This document shows, piece by piece, positions 1 through 5,688 of a stretch of 21,243 nt of DNA (positions are counted from its first letter, which is position 1; each line of letters opens with the position of its first letter). Source of the stretch: JAVZIQ01 sp037440545 (GTDB taxonomy: Archaea > Thermoproteota > Bathyarchaeia > Bathyarchaeales > Bathycorpusculaceae); the NCBI GenBank assembly GCA_037440545.1, contig JBBITX010000020.1, positions 1 through 21,243 of the forward strand, written 5' to 3'. The position numbers and the translations under genes were made by a program. The notes under the pieces are model-generated. The model was not told the origin of the DNA, ran no database searches, and saw only the letters and a program-made list of their open reading frames with translations.

Positions 1-365
1 AATTCACGCTGACGGATATGTACGAACAGTTTGATGCTATGAAGGGCATGGGACCTTTCCGGAAACTGTTGAGCATGCTGCCAGGGGTATCGTACAAAAT
101 GCCAGAAGAAATGCTAGACATGGCGGAAGAAAGACTGGAGAACTGGCGGGTGATAATTCAGTCCATGACGCCAGAGGAAAGGGAAAACCCAAAAATCTTT
201 AATGCCTCCAGAATAAGGCGTGTAGCAAGAGGTTCTGGAACAAGCGAAAAGGAAGTAAAAGATCTTCTTAAACAGTACAGCATGATGAGAAAGCTGCTTA
301 AAACTTTTAGAAGAAAGAAGAAGCTGCCATTTTTCAGTAAAGGATTTCCGGCGGAAGCAGGCTAA
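1..365 (+). CDS. srp54: Signal recognition particle 54 kDa protein, C-terminal part (5' end outside window)
   Basis: This is the end of SRP54, the GTPase that binds signal sequences and 7S RNA and targets nascent membrane and secreted proteins to the Sec translocon. Only the methionine-rich M domain is present. The reading frame is already open at base 3, and its first residues (FTLTDMYEQFDAMKGMG) match the start of the SRP54 M domain, so the ATG at 18 is internal and not a start. Further signs are the LLSMLPG finger-loop region, the MTPEER segment, the RIRRVARGSGTS motif that contacts SRP RNA, and VKDLLKQYSMMRKLLK. The stop is at 363-365. pus10 follows about 30 bases later on the same strand, as in many archaea. 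Identification is secure; the NG GTPase domain cannot be seen here. Confidence 0.95.
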   Translation, partial: FTLTDMYEQFDAMKGMGPFRKLLSMLPGVSYKMPEEMLDMAEERLENWRVIIQSMTPEERENPKIFNASRIRRVARGSGTSEKEVKDLLKQYSMMRKLLKTFRRKKKLPFFSKGFPAEAG

Positions 366-395
366 CATTAAGTTAAAAAGGAAACAGGGATTGCA

Positions 396-1730
396 GTGGT
401 AGTTCAGGAAAAGGCGCTAATTATGCTTGAAAAACACCCTTTGTGCGATTTTTGTTTGGGCAGGCAATTTGCCTTCATTGCGCGTGGCATTGAAAATAAC
501 GAGAAAGGTAAAGCTATCAAAAGCGTTTTATTCCTTGAAGCTCAAGCCCTCGCGAAATCAAATAGAACTGAGGGAAAACGTATTATGAAAATTCTCGCCC
601 TTCACGGTTTTTTTAAACCAGCGTATGAAGCCTTTGAAAGAATGGAAGGGAAAATTGAAAAGGAAAACGCTGTGCAAAAATGTTTTTTATGTGAAAACTG
701 TTTTGAAAAAATTGATTATCTGGCGCAAAAGGCTGTTGAAAAGCTTAAAGATTATGAGTTCAGCAGCTTTCTTGTTGGAATAGAGTTGCCCCATGAAATT
801 GAGGAGCGGGAAGACGATTTTAGGGCTAGATTTAAAGTTGAATATGGCGAAAATATAAAAGTAGAACTTGGGAGGTTGCTTAGTAGAAAAATAGCCTTAC
901 ACACGGGCAAGCCAGTAGAATATGCTAAGCCAGACATTGTTCTTCTTGTAAATCCCATAGAAGAGGAAGTAAAGCTTCAAATTAACCCTCTTTACATTGC
1001 AGGCCGTTACAGGAAGCTTGTTAGAGGAATACCCCAATCAAAATGGTTCTGCACAAAATGTAATGGTAAAGGCTGCGAAAAATGCAACTGGACTGGAAAA
1101 ATGTATAGTGAGTCTGTGGAAGAAATAATTAGCAAACCCTTTTTGGAAGCCTCACTTGGCTTAAAAACAGCTTTTCACGCTTCAGGAAGGGAAGATGTAG
1201 ACGCCCTCATGCTTGGTAAAGGAAGACCCTTTGTTATAGAAATTTCGCAGCCTAAAAGACGTGCTCTAAATCTTAAACAGCTAGAAAAAGCCGTTAATGC
1301 TCAAGCTGAAGGCAAGGTTGAAGTCTCTGATTTAAGCATTGTAAACGGAGATTTCGTTAGAAGGCTTAAAAGGGCTGAGTCAGCGCAGAAGGAATACAGG
1401 GTAACGGTTGAATTTGAAAATGAAGTCTCGGATGAAGACCTGAAAGCACTAGAGGAAAAACTTTCAAAAGTTGTTGTTAAACAAAAAACTCCAACACGCG
1501 TTTTGCATAGACGCGCAGATCTAACACGGGAAAAGTACATATACGAGGTCAAACTAAGAAGATTATCACCTAATAAGGCTGTGATGAGGATACGGTGTCA
1601 GGGAGGGCTGTATGTAAAAGAACTGGTGACAGGAGATGATGGGAGAACAACTCCAAGCGTCGCAGAGATTCTTAATAGGAAAGCGAAGCCCATAGAACTT
1701 GACGTTTTAAACGTGGAGATGAAGGATTAG
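396..1730 (+). CDS. pus10: tRNA pseudouridine synthase Pus10
   Basis: Pus10 makes pseudouridine 54 and 55 in the tRNA T-loop of archaea. The 444-residue protein has the expected layout. An N-terminal zinc-binding region carries HPLCDFCLGRQFA and a second Cys pair (CFLCENC). A THUMP-like middle follows, then another Cys cluster (CTKCNGKGCEKC), then the catalytic core. In SGREDVDALMLGKGRPF, Asp267 aligns with the catalytic Asp of the TruA-type motif GRTD. The C-terminal part (CQGGLYVKELVTGDDGRTTPS) is typical of the family. The start is GTG at 396, after a purine-rich stretch; an ATG at 423, just before the zinc motif, is the alternative. It lies in the srp54-pus10-rpl21e-rpoF row, and the rpl21e RBS overlaps its last base. 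Confidence 0.95.
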   Translation: MVVQEKALIMLEKHPLCDFCLGRQFAFIARGIENNEKGKAIKSVLFLEAQALAKSNRTEGKRIMKILALHGFFKPAYEAFERMEGKIEKENAVQKCFLCENCFEKIDYLAQKAVEKLKDYEFSSFLVGIELPHEIEEREDDFRARFKVEYGENIKVELGRLLSRKIALHTGKPVEYAKPDIVLLVNPIEEEVKLQINPLYIAGRYRKLVRGIPQSKWFCTKCNGKGCEKCNWTGKMYSESVEEIISKPFLEASLGLKTAFHASGREDVDALMLGKGRPFVIEISQPKRRALNLKQLEKAVNAQAEGKVEVSDLSIVNGDFVRRLKRAESAQKEYRVTVEFENEVSDEDLKALEEKLSKVVVKQKTPTRVLHRRADLTREKYIYEVKLRRLSPNKAVMRIRCQGGLYVKELVTGDDGRTTPSVAEILNRKAKPIELDVLNVEMKD

Positions 1731-1734
1731 GAGG
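1730..1734 (+). promoter_or_regulatory. RBS (GGAGG) selecting the TTG start of rpl21e
   Basis: GGAGG begins on the last base of the pus10 stop codon and lies 11 bases before the TTG used by rpl21e. The only nearby ATG (1738) opens a two-codon frame (MKN, then stop), so this RBS most plausibly serves the TTG. Confidence 0.6.
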
Positions 1735-1745
1735 ATCATGAAAAA

Positions 1746-2042
1746 TTGAGAAAGTCCAAAGGTTACCGCGCTGGAACAAGAAAGCTTCTTAAAAAAAAGC
1801 CTAGGGAAAGAGGTAAACTCGGACTTAGCAAGCTTTTATACGAGTATAAGGCTGGAAGCAGTGTGGTCATAAAGATTGATCCAAGCGTCCAGAAAGGAAT
1901 GCCTCATAGACGCTATCATGGTAGGGTTGGAACCATAGTTGGAAAGCGCGGAAGAAGCTACATAGTAAGCGTAAGCCAAGGAGACGCTGTGAAAGAAGTT
2001 ATTGTTAGGCCGGAACACTTGGAACCTTATAAAAGTGGTTAA
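1746..2042 (+). CDS. rpl21e: 50S ribosomal protein L21e (eL21)
   Basis: This 98-residue protein is ribosomal protein eL21, a large-subunit protein found in archaea and eukaryotes but not bacteria. The N-terminus RKSKGYRAGTRKLL and the core DPSVQKGMPHRRYHGRVGTI with GKRGRSYIV are family hallmarks. The start codon is TTG at 1746. The ATG at 1738 runs into a stop after two codons, and homology needs the residues beginning RKSKGYR. A GGAGG at 1730-1734 supports TTG. The stop TAA (2040-2042) is followed after one base by the rpoF ATG, so the two are translationally close. Confidence 0.95.
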   Translation: MRKSKGYRAGTRKLLKKKPRERGKLGLSKLLYEYKAGSSVVIKIDPSVQKGMPHRRYHGRVGTIVGKRGRSYIVSVSQGDAVKEVIVRPEHLEPYKSG

Positions 2043-2043
2043 A

Positions 2044-2391
2044 ATGTTAGGTAAAGCTGAAACTGATAAATTGAAGGAGAAAGCTCTTACGATACCACAG
2101 GTTAAGAAAATACTTGAGAATCTCGGTGAGGAGAACTTAGACCAGTTTCAAAGGCGAACCTTAGATTATGCGTCTAAATTTTCTAAGGTGGAGGCGTCAG
2201 TTGCAGAGGAACTTTTAGAAAAACTGGTTGCAGAATTCGGCCTAGAAGAAGGTGAAGCAATACAAATCGTCAATTGTATGCCTCGCACCGCAGAGGAGCT
2301 GAGGATCTTTCTAGGCGGTGGAAGAAAAATTATTGAATCTTCAAAGTTAGAAGCTATAATTAAACTTTTAAACGAACATAGATTGAAATAA
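2044..2391 (+). CDS. rpoF: DNA-directed RNA polymerase subunit F (Rpb4-like)
   Basis: RpoF is the archaeal Rpb4 homologue. With RpoE' (Rpb7), encoded at 19226-19816 in this window, it forms the stalk of RNA polymerase that binds the emerging transcript. The 115-residue protein carries the helical HRDC-like C-terminal part (EEGEAIQIVNCMPRTAEELR followed by IFLGGG), a strong RpoF signature, and an N-terminal helix LTIPQVKKILENL. An open frame upstream reaches 2002 inside rpl21e, but the start at 2044 gives the normal family length and sits one base after the rpl21e stop. It is probably co-translated with eL21. Confidence 0.94.
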   Translation: MLGKAETDKLKEKALTIPQVKKILENLGEENLDQFQRRTLDYASKFSKVEASVAEELLEKLVAEFGLEEGEAIQIVNCMPRTAEELRIFLGGGRKIIESSKLEAIIKLLNEHRLK

Positions 2392-2402
2392 ACTTTCATA
2401 CA

Positions 2403-2410
2403 TTTTATAC
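2403..2410 (+). promoter_or_regulatory. Possible TATA box upstream of the DUF655 gene
   Basis: TTTTATAC lies in the 55-base gap after rpoF. A start site about 25 bases downstream would leave a short leader before the ATG at 2447, with a weak AAGGCG before it. It could make an internal promoter in the cluster. Judged by eye only. Confidence 0.4.
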
Positions 2411-2446
2411 CTTTTAGGAAAATAAGAGAAGTAAAAGGCGAAAATA

Positions 2447-3013
2447 ATGGAGAAAAGATACGAAGAGTACGCTTACGTCCTAGATTTCCTACCCCATGGG
2501 CGTCCAGGGTTACGCCTTACCGGTAAAGCTGGCTATAGAGCAGGAGCTTTACTTCAGCTTATAGGCGAGGAGTTCTTCACACTTTTAGAGGCACTTGCCA
2601 GAGAAGGCGCAACCCTAAAGCCTCACGATCGTGTTTATGTTGGAAAAGACCTTCGCGACGAAGTTACCTATATCATTGGAAGAATAGGTTATAACGATTT
2701 GACAGCCGCTGCCAAAATGGAGCTTCCAGCTGTTATAAGCCGTATAGTGCTAAACCGAGAGAAGTGGTTTATCAACTTTTTCAACACTGCACAGGCCATA
2801 ACGCCTAGAATGCACTCGCTTGAGCTTATCCCAGGCATAGGTAAAAAATACATGTGGCAGGTTATTAGAGAACGTGAAAAAAAGCCGTTTGAAAGTTTTG
2901 AAGATTTGCAAAGGCGCACCGAGATACCGAATCCTGTTAAACTTATTACTAAGAGAGTTTTGGAGGAGTTAGAAGGCGAGAGCAAATATCGCTTATTCAC
3001 GCGGGCACGTTAA
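2447..3013 (+). CDS. DUF655 family protein, helix-hairpin-helix nucleic-acid-binding
   Basis: This 188-residue protein belongs to the archaeal DUF655 family, which is regularly found between rpoF and ksgA. The N-terminal half (EYAYVLDFLPHGRP, LKPHDRVYVGKDLRDEVTYI) looks like a small beta-barrel. The C-terminal half contains a helix-hairpin-helix (LELIPGIGKKYMWQVIRERE) followed by FESFEDLQRRT and a second helical hairpin (NPVKLITKRVLEELEG). That fold binds nucleic acid without sequence specificity. Its molecular job is not known to me. Its place beside an rRNA methylase and an RNA polymerase subunit suggests a role in RNA or ribosome biogenesis, but that is inference. The ATG at 2447 has a modest purine-rich RBS. 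Confidence 0.9.
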   Translation: MEKRYEEYAYVLDFLPHGRPGLRLTGKAGYRAGALLQLIGEEFFTLLEALAREGATLKPHDRVYVGKDLRDEVTYIIGRIGYNDLTAAAKMELPAVISRIVLNREKWFINFFNTAQAITPRMHSLELIPGIGKKYMWQVIREREKKPFESFEDLQRRTEIPNPVKLITKRVLEELEGESKYRLFTRAR

Positions 3014-3034
3014 AGCGGGCTGGTTAACACTTTC

Positions 3035-3853
3035 ATGAGCCTGTTGGAAGAAACCAAATTTCTACTTCGAGCTTTCCAAATTTATCCTAGGAAAAGTTTA
3101 GGACAACATTTTATGTTTGAAACAAAAATTTTTCAACGTTTAGCTGATTATGCCTCACTTAACAACGATGACGTGGTGCTAGACATTGGAGCTGGCTTAG
3201 GGTTTTTAACAAGCTTCCTTGCCCATAAATGCAAAAAAGTGTTGGCCGTAGAATTGGATTCAAGGCTTGTCAAAGTTCTTCTTGAACGCCTCAAATGCTT
3301 CCAGAATGTCGATATAATTGAGGGAGACGTGTTTAAAGTAAATCTTCCAGCATTTACAAAGGTTGTTTCTATTCCACCTTATAAAATCTCTTCTGCACTG
3401 CTTGAGTGGCTTTCCAACAAAAACTTTTCCTGCGCAGTTTTAGTCTTGCAAAAAGAGTTTGCCGACCGCATAGTAGCACCAATTGGAAGCGAAAACTATA
3501 GCTGGCTAACAGTATTTGTCCATTACTTATTCGAAGCGGAGCTTTTAGATAATGTTTCCCAAAAATTTTTTTATCCACAACCCAAAGTCGACTCTATGAT
3601 TGTCCGCCTTAAACCCATAAGTCCACCGAGTTTTAAGTTGAAGGACGTGGCTTTTTTCAAGAGACTTATCCAGACACTTTTTACACAACGTAACAGGAAG
3701 ATAAGAAATGCTGTTCAACCTTTGCTAAAGGGACAATTCGCAACCAGAGAGGAAGTAGTTAAAGTTGCCGAATCCCTTCCTTTCCGCAACAGACGTGTTA
3801 GAGAGTTAGCGCCCGAAGATTTCGGTGAGCTCGCAAATGTGCTTGCGAAATAA
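3035..3853 (+). CDS. ksgA: 16S rRNA dimethyladenosine transferase (KsgA/Dim1)
   Basis: KsgA/Dim1 transfers four methyl groups from S-adenosylmethionine to two adjacent adenines at the 3' end of 16S rRNA, a late step of small-subunit assembly. The 272-residue protein shows the entry motif KSLGQHFMFE, SAM-binding motif I (VLDIGAGLGFLTSFLA), the acidic motif II (VLAVELDSRLVKVL), the GDVF loop, LVLQKEFADRIVAPIGSENY, and the C-terminal QPKVDSMIVRLKP and LFTQRNRKIRNAV. One point is odd. Catalytic motif IV, normally N-(L/I)-P-Y, reads I-P-P-Y at residues 113-116, so the usual Asn is missing. It starts with ATG 21 bases after the DUF655 stop and overlaps the next methyltransferase gene. Confidence 0.94.
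   Translation: MSLLEETKFLLRAFQIYPRKSLGQHFMFETKIFQRLADYASLNNDDVVLDIGAGLGFLTSFLAHKCKKVLAVELDSRLVKVLLERLKCFQNVDIIEGDVFKVNLPAFTKVVSIPPYKISSALLEWLSNKNFSCAVLVLQKEFADRIVAPIGSENYSWLTVFVHYLFEAELLDNVSQKFFYPQPKVDSMIVRLKPISPPSFKLKDVAFFKRLIQTLFTQRNRKIRNAVQPLLKGQFATREEVVKVAESLPFRNRRVRELAPEDFGELANVLAK
3823..3828 (+). promoter_or_regulatory. RBS (GGTGAG) favouring the ATG at 3837
   Basis: GGTGAG lies inside the 3' end of ksgA, 8 bases before the ATG at 3837. Its own GTG (3825) could in principle start 4 codons earlier, but nothing RBS-like precedes that GTG. Confidence 0.45.
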
Positions 3854-4475
3854 AAAAGTGTTCTTCGGGCATTACGAATTTGACGTTTGGCATGACGTAT
3901 ACGAACCCGCCGAAGATTCCTTTCTCTTCGCAGAAAACCTAAGTATCCGCGAAGGCGAAAGCGTACTGGACATGGGAACGGGATGCGGAATATTGGGGAT
4001 AATAGCTGCAGAAAAAGCCTCAACGGTGATAGCTGTCGACGTAAACCCTTCTGCAGTGCGCTGTGCGAAGGAAAATGCAAGGCTTAACAAAGTTGCAGAT
4101 AAAATGTACTTTGTTCAAGGAGACCTTTTCACGCCGATAAAGCCCTCAATGAAATTTGACTTAATACTTTTTAATGCGCCTTATCTGCCTTCTGAAAGCG
4201 GCGAAGATGGAGGATGGCTCAGGCTTGCATGGGCTGGTGGTAAGGATGGCAGAAGCATTATCGGCCGTTTTATTAAAGAAGCTCCAAAATACCTTAAGAT
4301 GCCTGGTCGAGTTTTGCTTATGCAGTCCACGCTTTCAAATGTCAAGAGGTCAATAAGGGTTTTTGCTGCCATGGGATTTAAAACAAAGGTCATTGCGAAG
4401 CTTGACCTCCCGTTCTTTGAAAGTTTAATGCTTTTAGAAGCGCGCTTTTCTTCGCCATGTCGGAAAACTATATAA
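3837..4475 (+). CDS. HemK/PrmC-type protein methyltransferase (likely release-factor glutamine methyltransferase)
   Basis: This 212-residue class I SAM methyltransferase is of the archaeal/eukaryotic HemK2 (Mtq2) type, whose known substrate is the GGQ glutamine of the class I release factor. Visible are the family N-terminal signature VYEPAEDSFLFAENL, motif I VLDMGTGCGILGIIAAEKA, motif II VIAVDVNPSAVRCAKENA, and catalytic motif IV FNAPYLPS. The usual NPPY is NAPY here (residues 113-116), with the glutamine-contacting Asn kept. It ends with a membrane-free helical/strand region typical of the fold. The ATG at 3837 overlaps ksgA by 17 bases. Release-factor methylation is inferred from the family; many archaea pair this enzyme with Trm112, which is not in this window. 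Confidence 0.85.
   Translation: MCLRNKKVFFGHYEFDVWHDVYEPAEDSFLFAENLSIREGESVLDMGTGCGILGIIAAEKASTVIAVDVNPSAVRCAKENARLNKVADKMYFVQGDLFTPIKPSMKFDLILFNAPYLPSESGEDGGWLRLAWAGGKDGRSIIGRFIKEAPKYLKMPGRVLLMQSTLSNVKRSIRVFAAMGFKTKVIAKLDLPFFESLMLLEARFSSPCRKTI
4467..4475 (+). promoter_or_regulatory. TATA-like box for the dCTP deaminase-like gene
   Basis: ACTATATAA overlaps the stop of the methyltransferase gene. Initiation about 25 bases downstream falls near 4498, giving a leader of roughly 20 bases that includes GAGGT (4511-4515) before the ATG at 4522. Confidence 0.5.
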
Positions 4476-4521
4476 CTTAAAAATCATATTATTGCTAGAA
4501 AACTGAACATGAGGTCTGCAT

Positions 4522-5031
4522 ATGTGTATTGTGGGAAAGGACAAATTGAAGGAGCTTATAGAAAATTTTAAATGTATCTACCCATACGATCTTAACCTTC
4601 TTGACGGAGACGGCTACGTTCTGACAGTTAAAGACGAAACAACACTGCATTACCTGGAGCACAAAAATTTAATTTCCTACGAAATAGTTTTCACCCCTCC
4701 GAACTATGTTGCTCATTTAACGGCAAAAAGCAAGTACGGACGCATGGGCCTTTCTTTCTTAAATGCAGCAAAAGTTCACAGCGGATTTGTAGGAAGGCTT
4801 GCCTTAGAGCTTGTAAACTTAAGTAATGACCGACGCCCAATTACCGTTAAAAGGGGAGACCCTTTCATGCATATTGAATTTATTACAAGAGAAGGTGCGC
4901 CTTCACCCTATTTGGGGGAATACCAGTTTCAGTACCTTACAGAGGAGGAGGTGCAGATATACATACCAATTCTAAAAAGGGTTTTTCCAAACTATGAAGA
5001 TCTTGCCAAGTTATGGTTTAAAAGTAAATAG
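4522..5031 (+). CDS. dCTP deaminase/dUTPase-superfamily protein
   Basis: This 169-residue protein has the trimeric dUTPase/dCTP deaminase fold pattern, a family that keeps uracil out of DNA and supplies dUMP. By eye, the segment AKSKYGRMGL matches the nucleotide-binding (R)SSxxRxG loop, keeping Ser70 and Arg74. AAKVHSGFVGRLALELVN matches the core loop, keeping the Glu96 that aligns with the catalytic Glu of bacterial Dcd. The Asp usually before the Gly of that loop (iDpGF/Y) is His86, which could alter sugar recognition or activity. I cannot say whether it deaminates dCTP, hydrolyses dUTP, does both, or neither. It probably has its own promoter (TATA near 4470). ATG 4522 is preceded by GAGGT. 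Confidence 0.75.
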   Translation: MCIVGKDKLKELIENFKCIYPYDLNLLDGDGYVLTVKDETTLHYLEHKNLISYEIVFTPPNYVAHLTAKSKYGRMGLSFLNAAKVHSGFVGRLALELVNLSNDRRPITVKRGDPFMHIEFITREGAPSPYLGEYQFQYLTEEEVQIYIPILKRVFPNYEDLAKLWFKSK

Positions 5032-5084
5032 CGCCCTCCTAATATTCCAACTTTTAACTTAAATTTAGCTTAATCAATCTTAAT

Positions 5085-5119
5085 AAAGAGTTAAACCGTA
5101 ACTTAACAAAGAGTTTAAA
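5085..5119 (+). repeat. Near-identical direct repeat AAAGAGTT(T)AAA in the rpl10e promoter region
   Basis: AAAGAGTTAAA (5085-5095) recurs as AAAGAGTTTAAA (5108-5119), two turns of helix apart. The second copy overlaps the TATA-like box. It may be a duplicated core element or a regulator site, or chance in AT-rich sequence. Confidence 0.4.
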
Positions 5120-5121
5120 TA
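5114..5121 (+). promoter_or_regulatory. TATA box for rpl10e-ppsA
   Basis: TTTAAATA sits in the 134-base gap before rpl10e. Initiation about 25 bases downstream would leave a leader of about 22 bases holding a strong GGAGG (5154-5158), 7 bases before the ATG. A related AAAGAGTTAAA lies 23 bases upstream. Confidence 0.6.
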
Positions 5122-5165
5122 AGCTGTTTATAGGTATTGGAAGTGACCTTACAGGAGGATAACTG

Positions 5166-5681
5166 ATGCGCGCACGCAACTACAGGGAGGTTAAAGGACA
5201 GCCTTACACCAGAAAAGAGTTTGTTAAAGGTTTCCCTCAGCCTAAGATTACTAAGTTCACTATGGGAGACCCTAATGCTAAGTTTGAATATGAAGCTAGG
5301 CTTATAGCCTTGGAGAAGGCTCAAATTCGTCATAATGCCTTAGAAGCTTCTCGTGTGGCAACGAATCGCCTTTTAATGGAAAAACTCTCGAACAATTACT
5401 TTTTACAAGTTCATCCCTACCCTCACGCAATTCTCAGGGAAAATAAAATGATATTCGGTGCGCATGCTGATCGTCTCCAGGACGGCATGCGAAGGGCCTT
5501 TGGAAAGCCTATTGGAACCGCGGCGCGTGTAGAACCAAACCAAACAATTATCACTGTTAAAGTAAACGCGGACGGCGTTGAAGTTGCCAAAGAAGCCTTA
5601 AAAAGGGGAAGCGCTAAGCTTCCTATACCATGCAGAATAGTTATTGAAAAGACCTTGGTTGAAGAGACAAAAACGGCGTGA
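5166..5681 (+). CDS. rpl10e: 50S ribosomal protein L10e (uL16)
   Basis: This is archaeal L10e, the homologue of bacterial L16 (uL16), which shapes the tRNA corridor between the A and P sites near the peptidyl-transferase centre. The 171 residues include the N-terminus MRARNYREVKGQPYTRKEF, GFPQPKITKFTMGD, RLLMEKLSNNYFLQVHPYPH, the flexible-loop segment AHADRLQDGMRRAFGKPIGT and AARV. Length and wording are normal. The ATG at 5166 follows a well-spaced GGAGG and its own TATA box, fitting strong expression. The ppsA RBS overlaps the stop codon, so ppsA is probably read from the same transcript. Confidence 0.96.
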   Translation: MRARNYREVKGQPYTRKEFVKGFPQPKITKFTMGDPNAKFEYEARLIALEKAQIRHNALEASRVATNRLLMEKLSNNYFLQVHPYPHAILRENKMIFGAHADRLQDGMRRAFGKPIGTAARVEPNQTIITVKVNADGVEVAKEALKRGSAKLPIPCRIVIEKTLVEETKTA

Positions 5682-5686
5682 GGAGG
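5682..5686 (+). promoter_or_regulatory. Closely spaced RBS (GGAGG) of ppsA
   Basis: GGAGG follows the rpl10e TGA and stops 2 bases before the ppsA ATG at 5689, tighter than the 5-9 bases usual elsewhere in this window. It may work mainly by re-initiation of ribosomes finishing rpl10e, or may lower ppsA output. Confidence 0.5.
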
Positions 5687-5688
5687 AG

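Noticed and set aside
2002..2043. Upstream extension of rpoF into rpl21e
   Set aside because: The resulting 14 extra residues are foreign to RpoF, and the ATG at 2044 gives the usual family length.
5644..5688. Extension of ppsA upstream into rpl10e
   Set aside because: The added 15 residues (Lys/Arg-rich) do not match PEP synthase, whose N-terminus fits the ATG at 5689.
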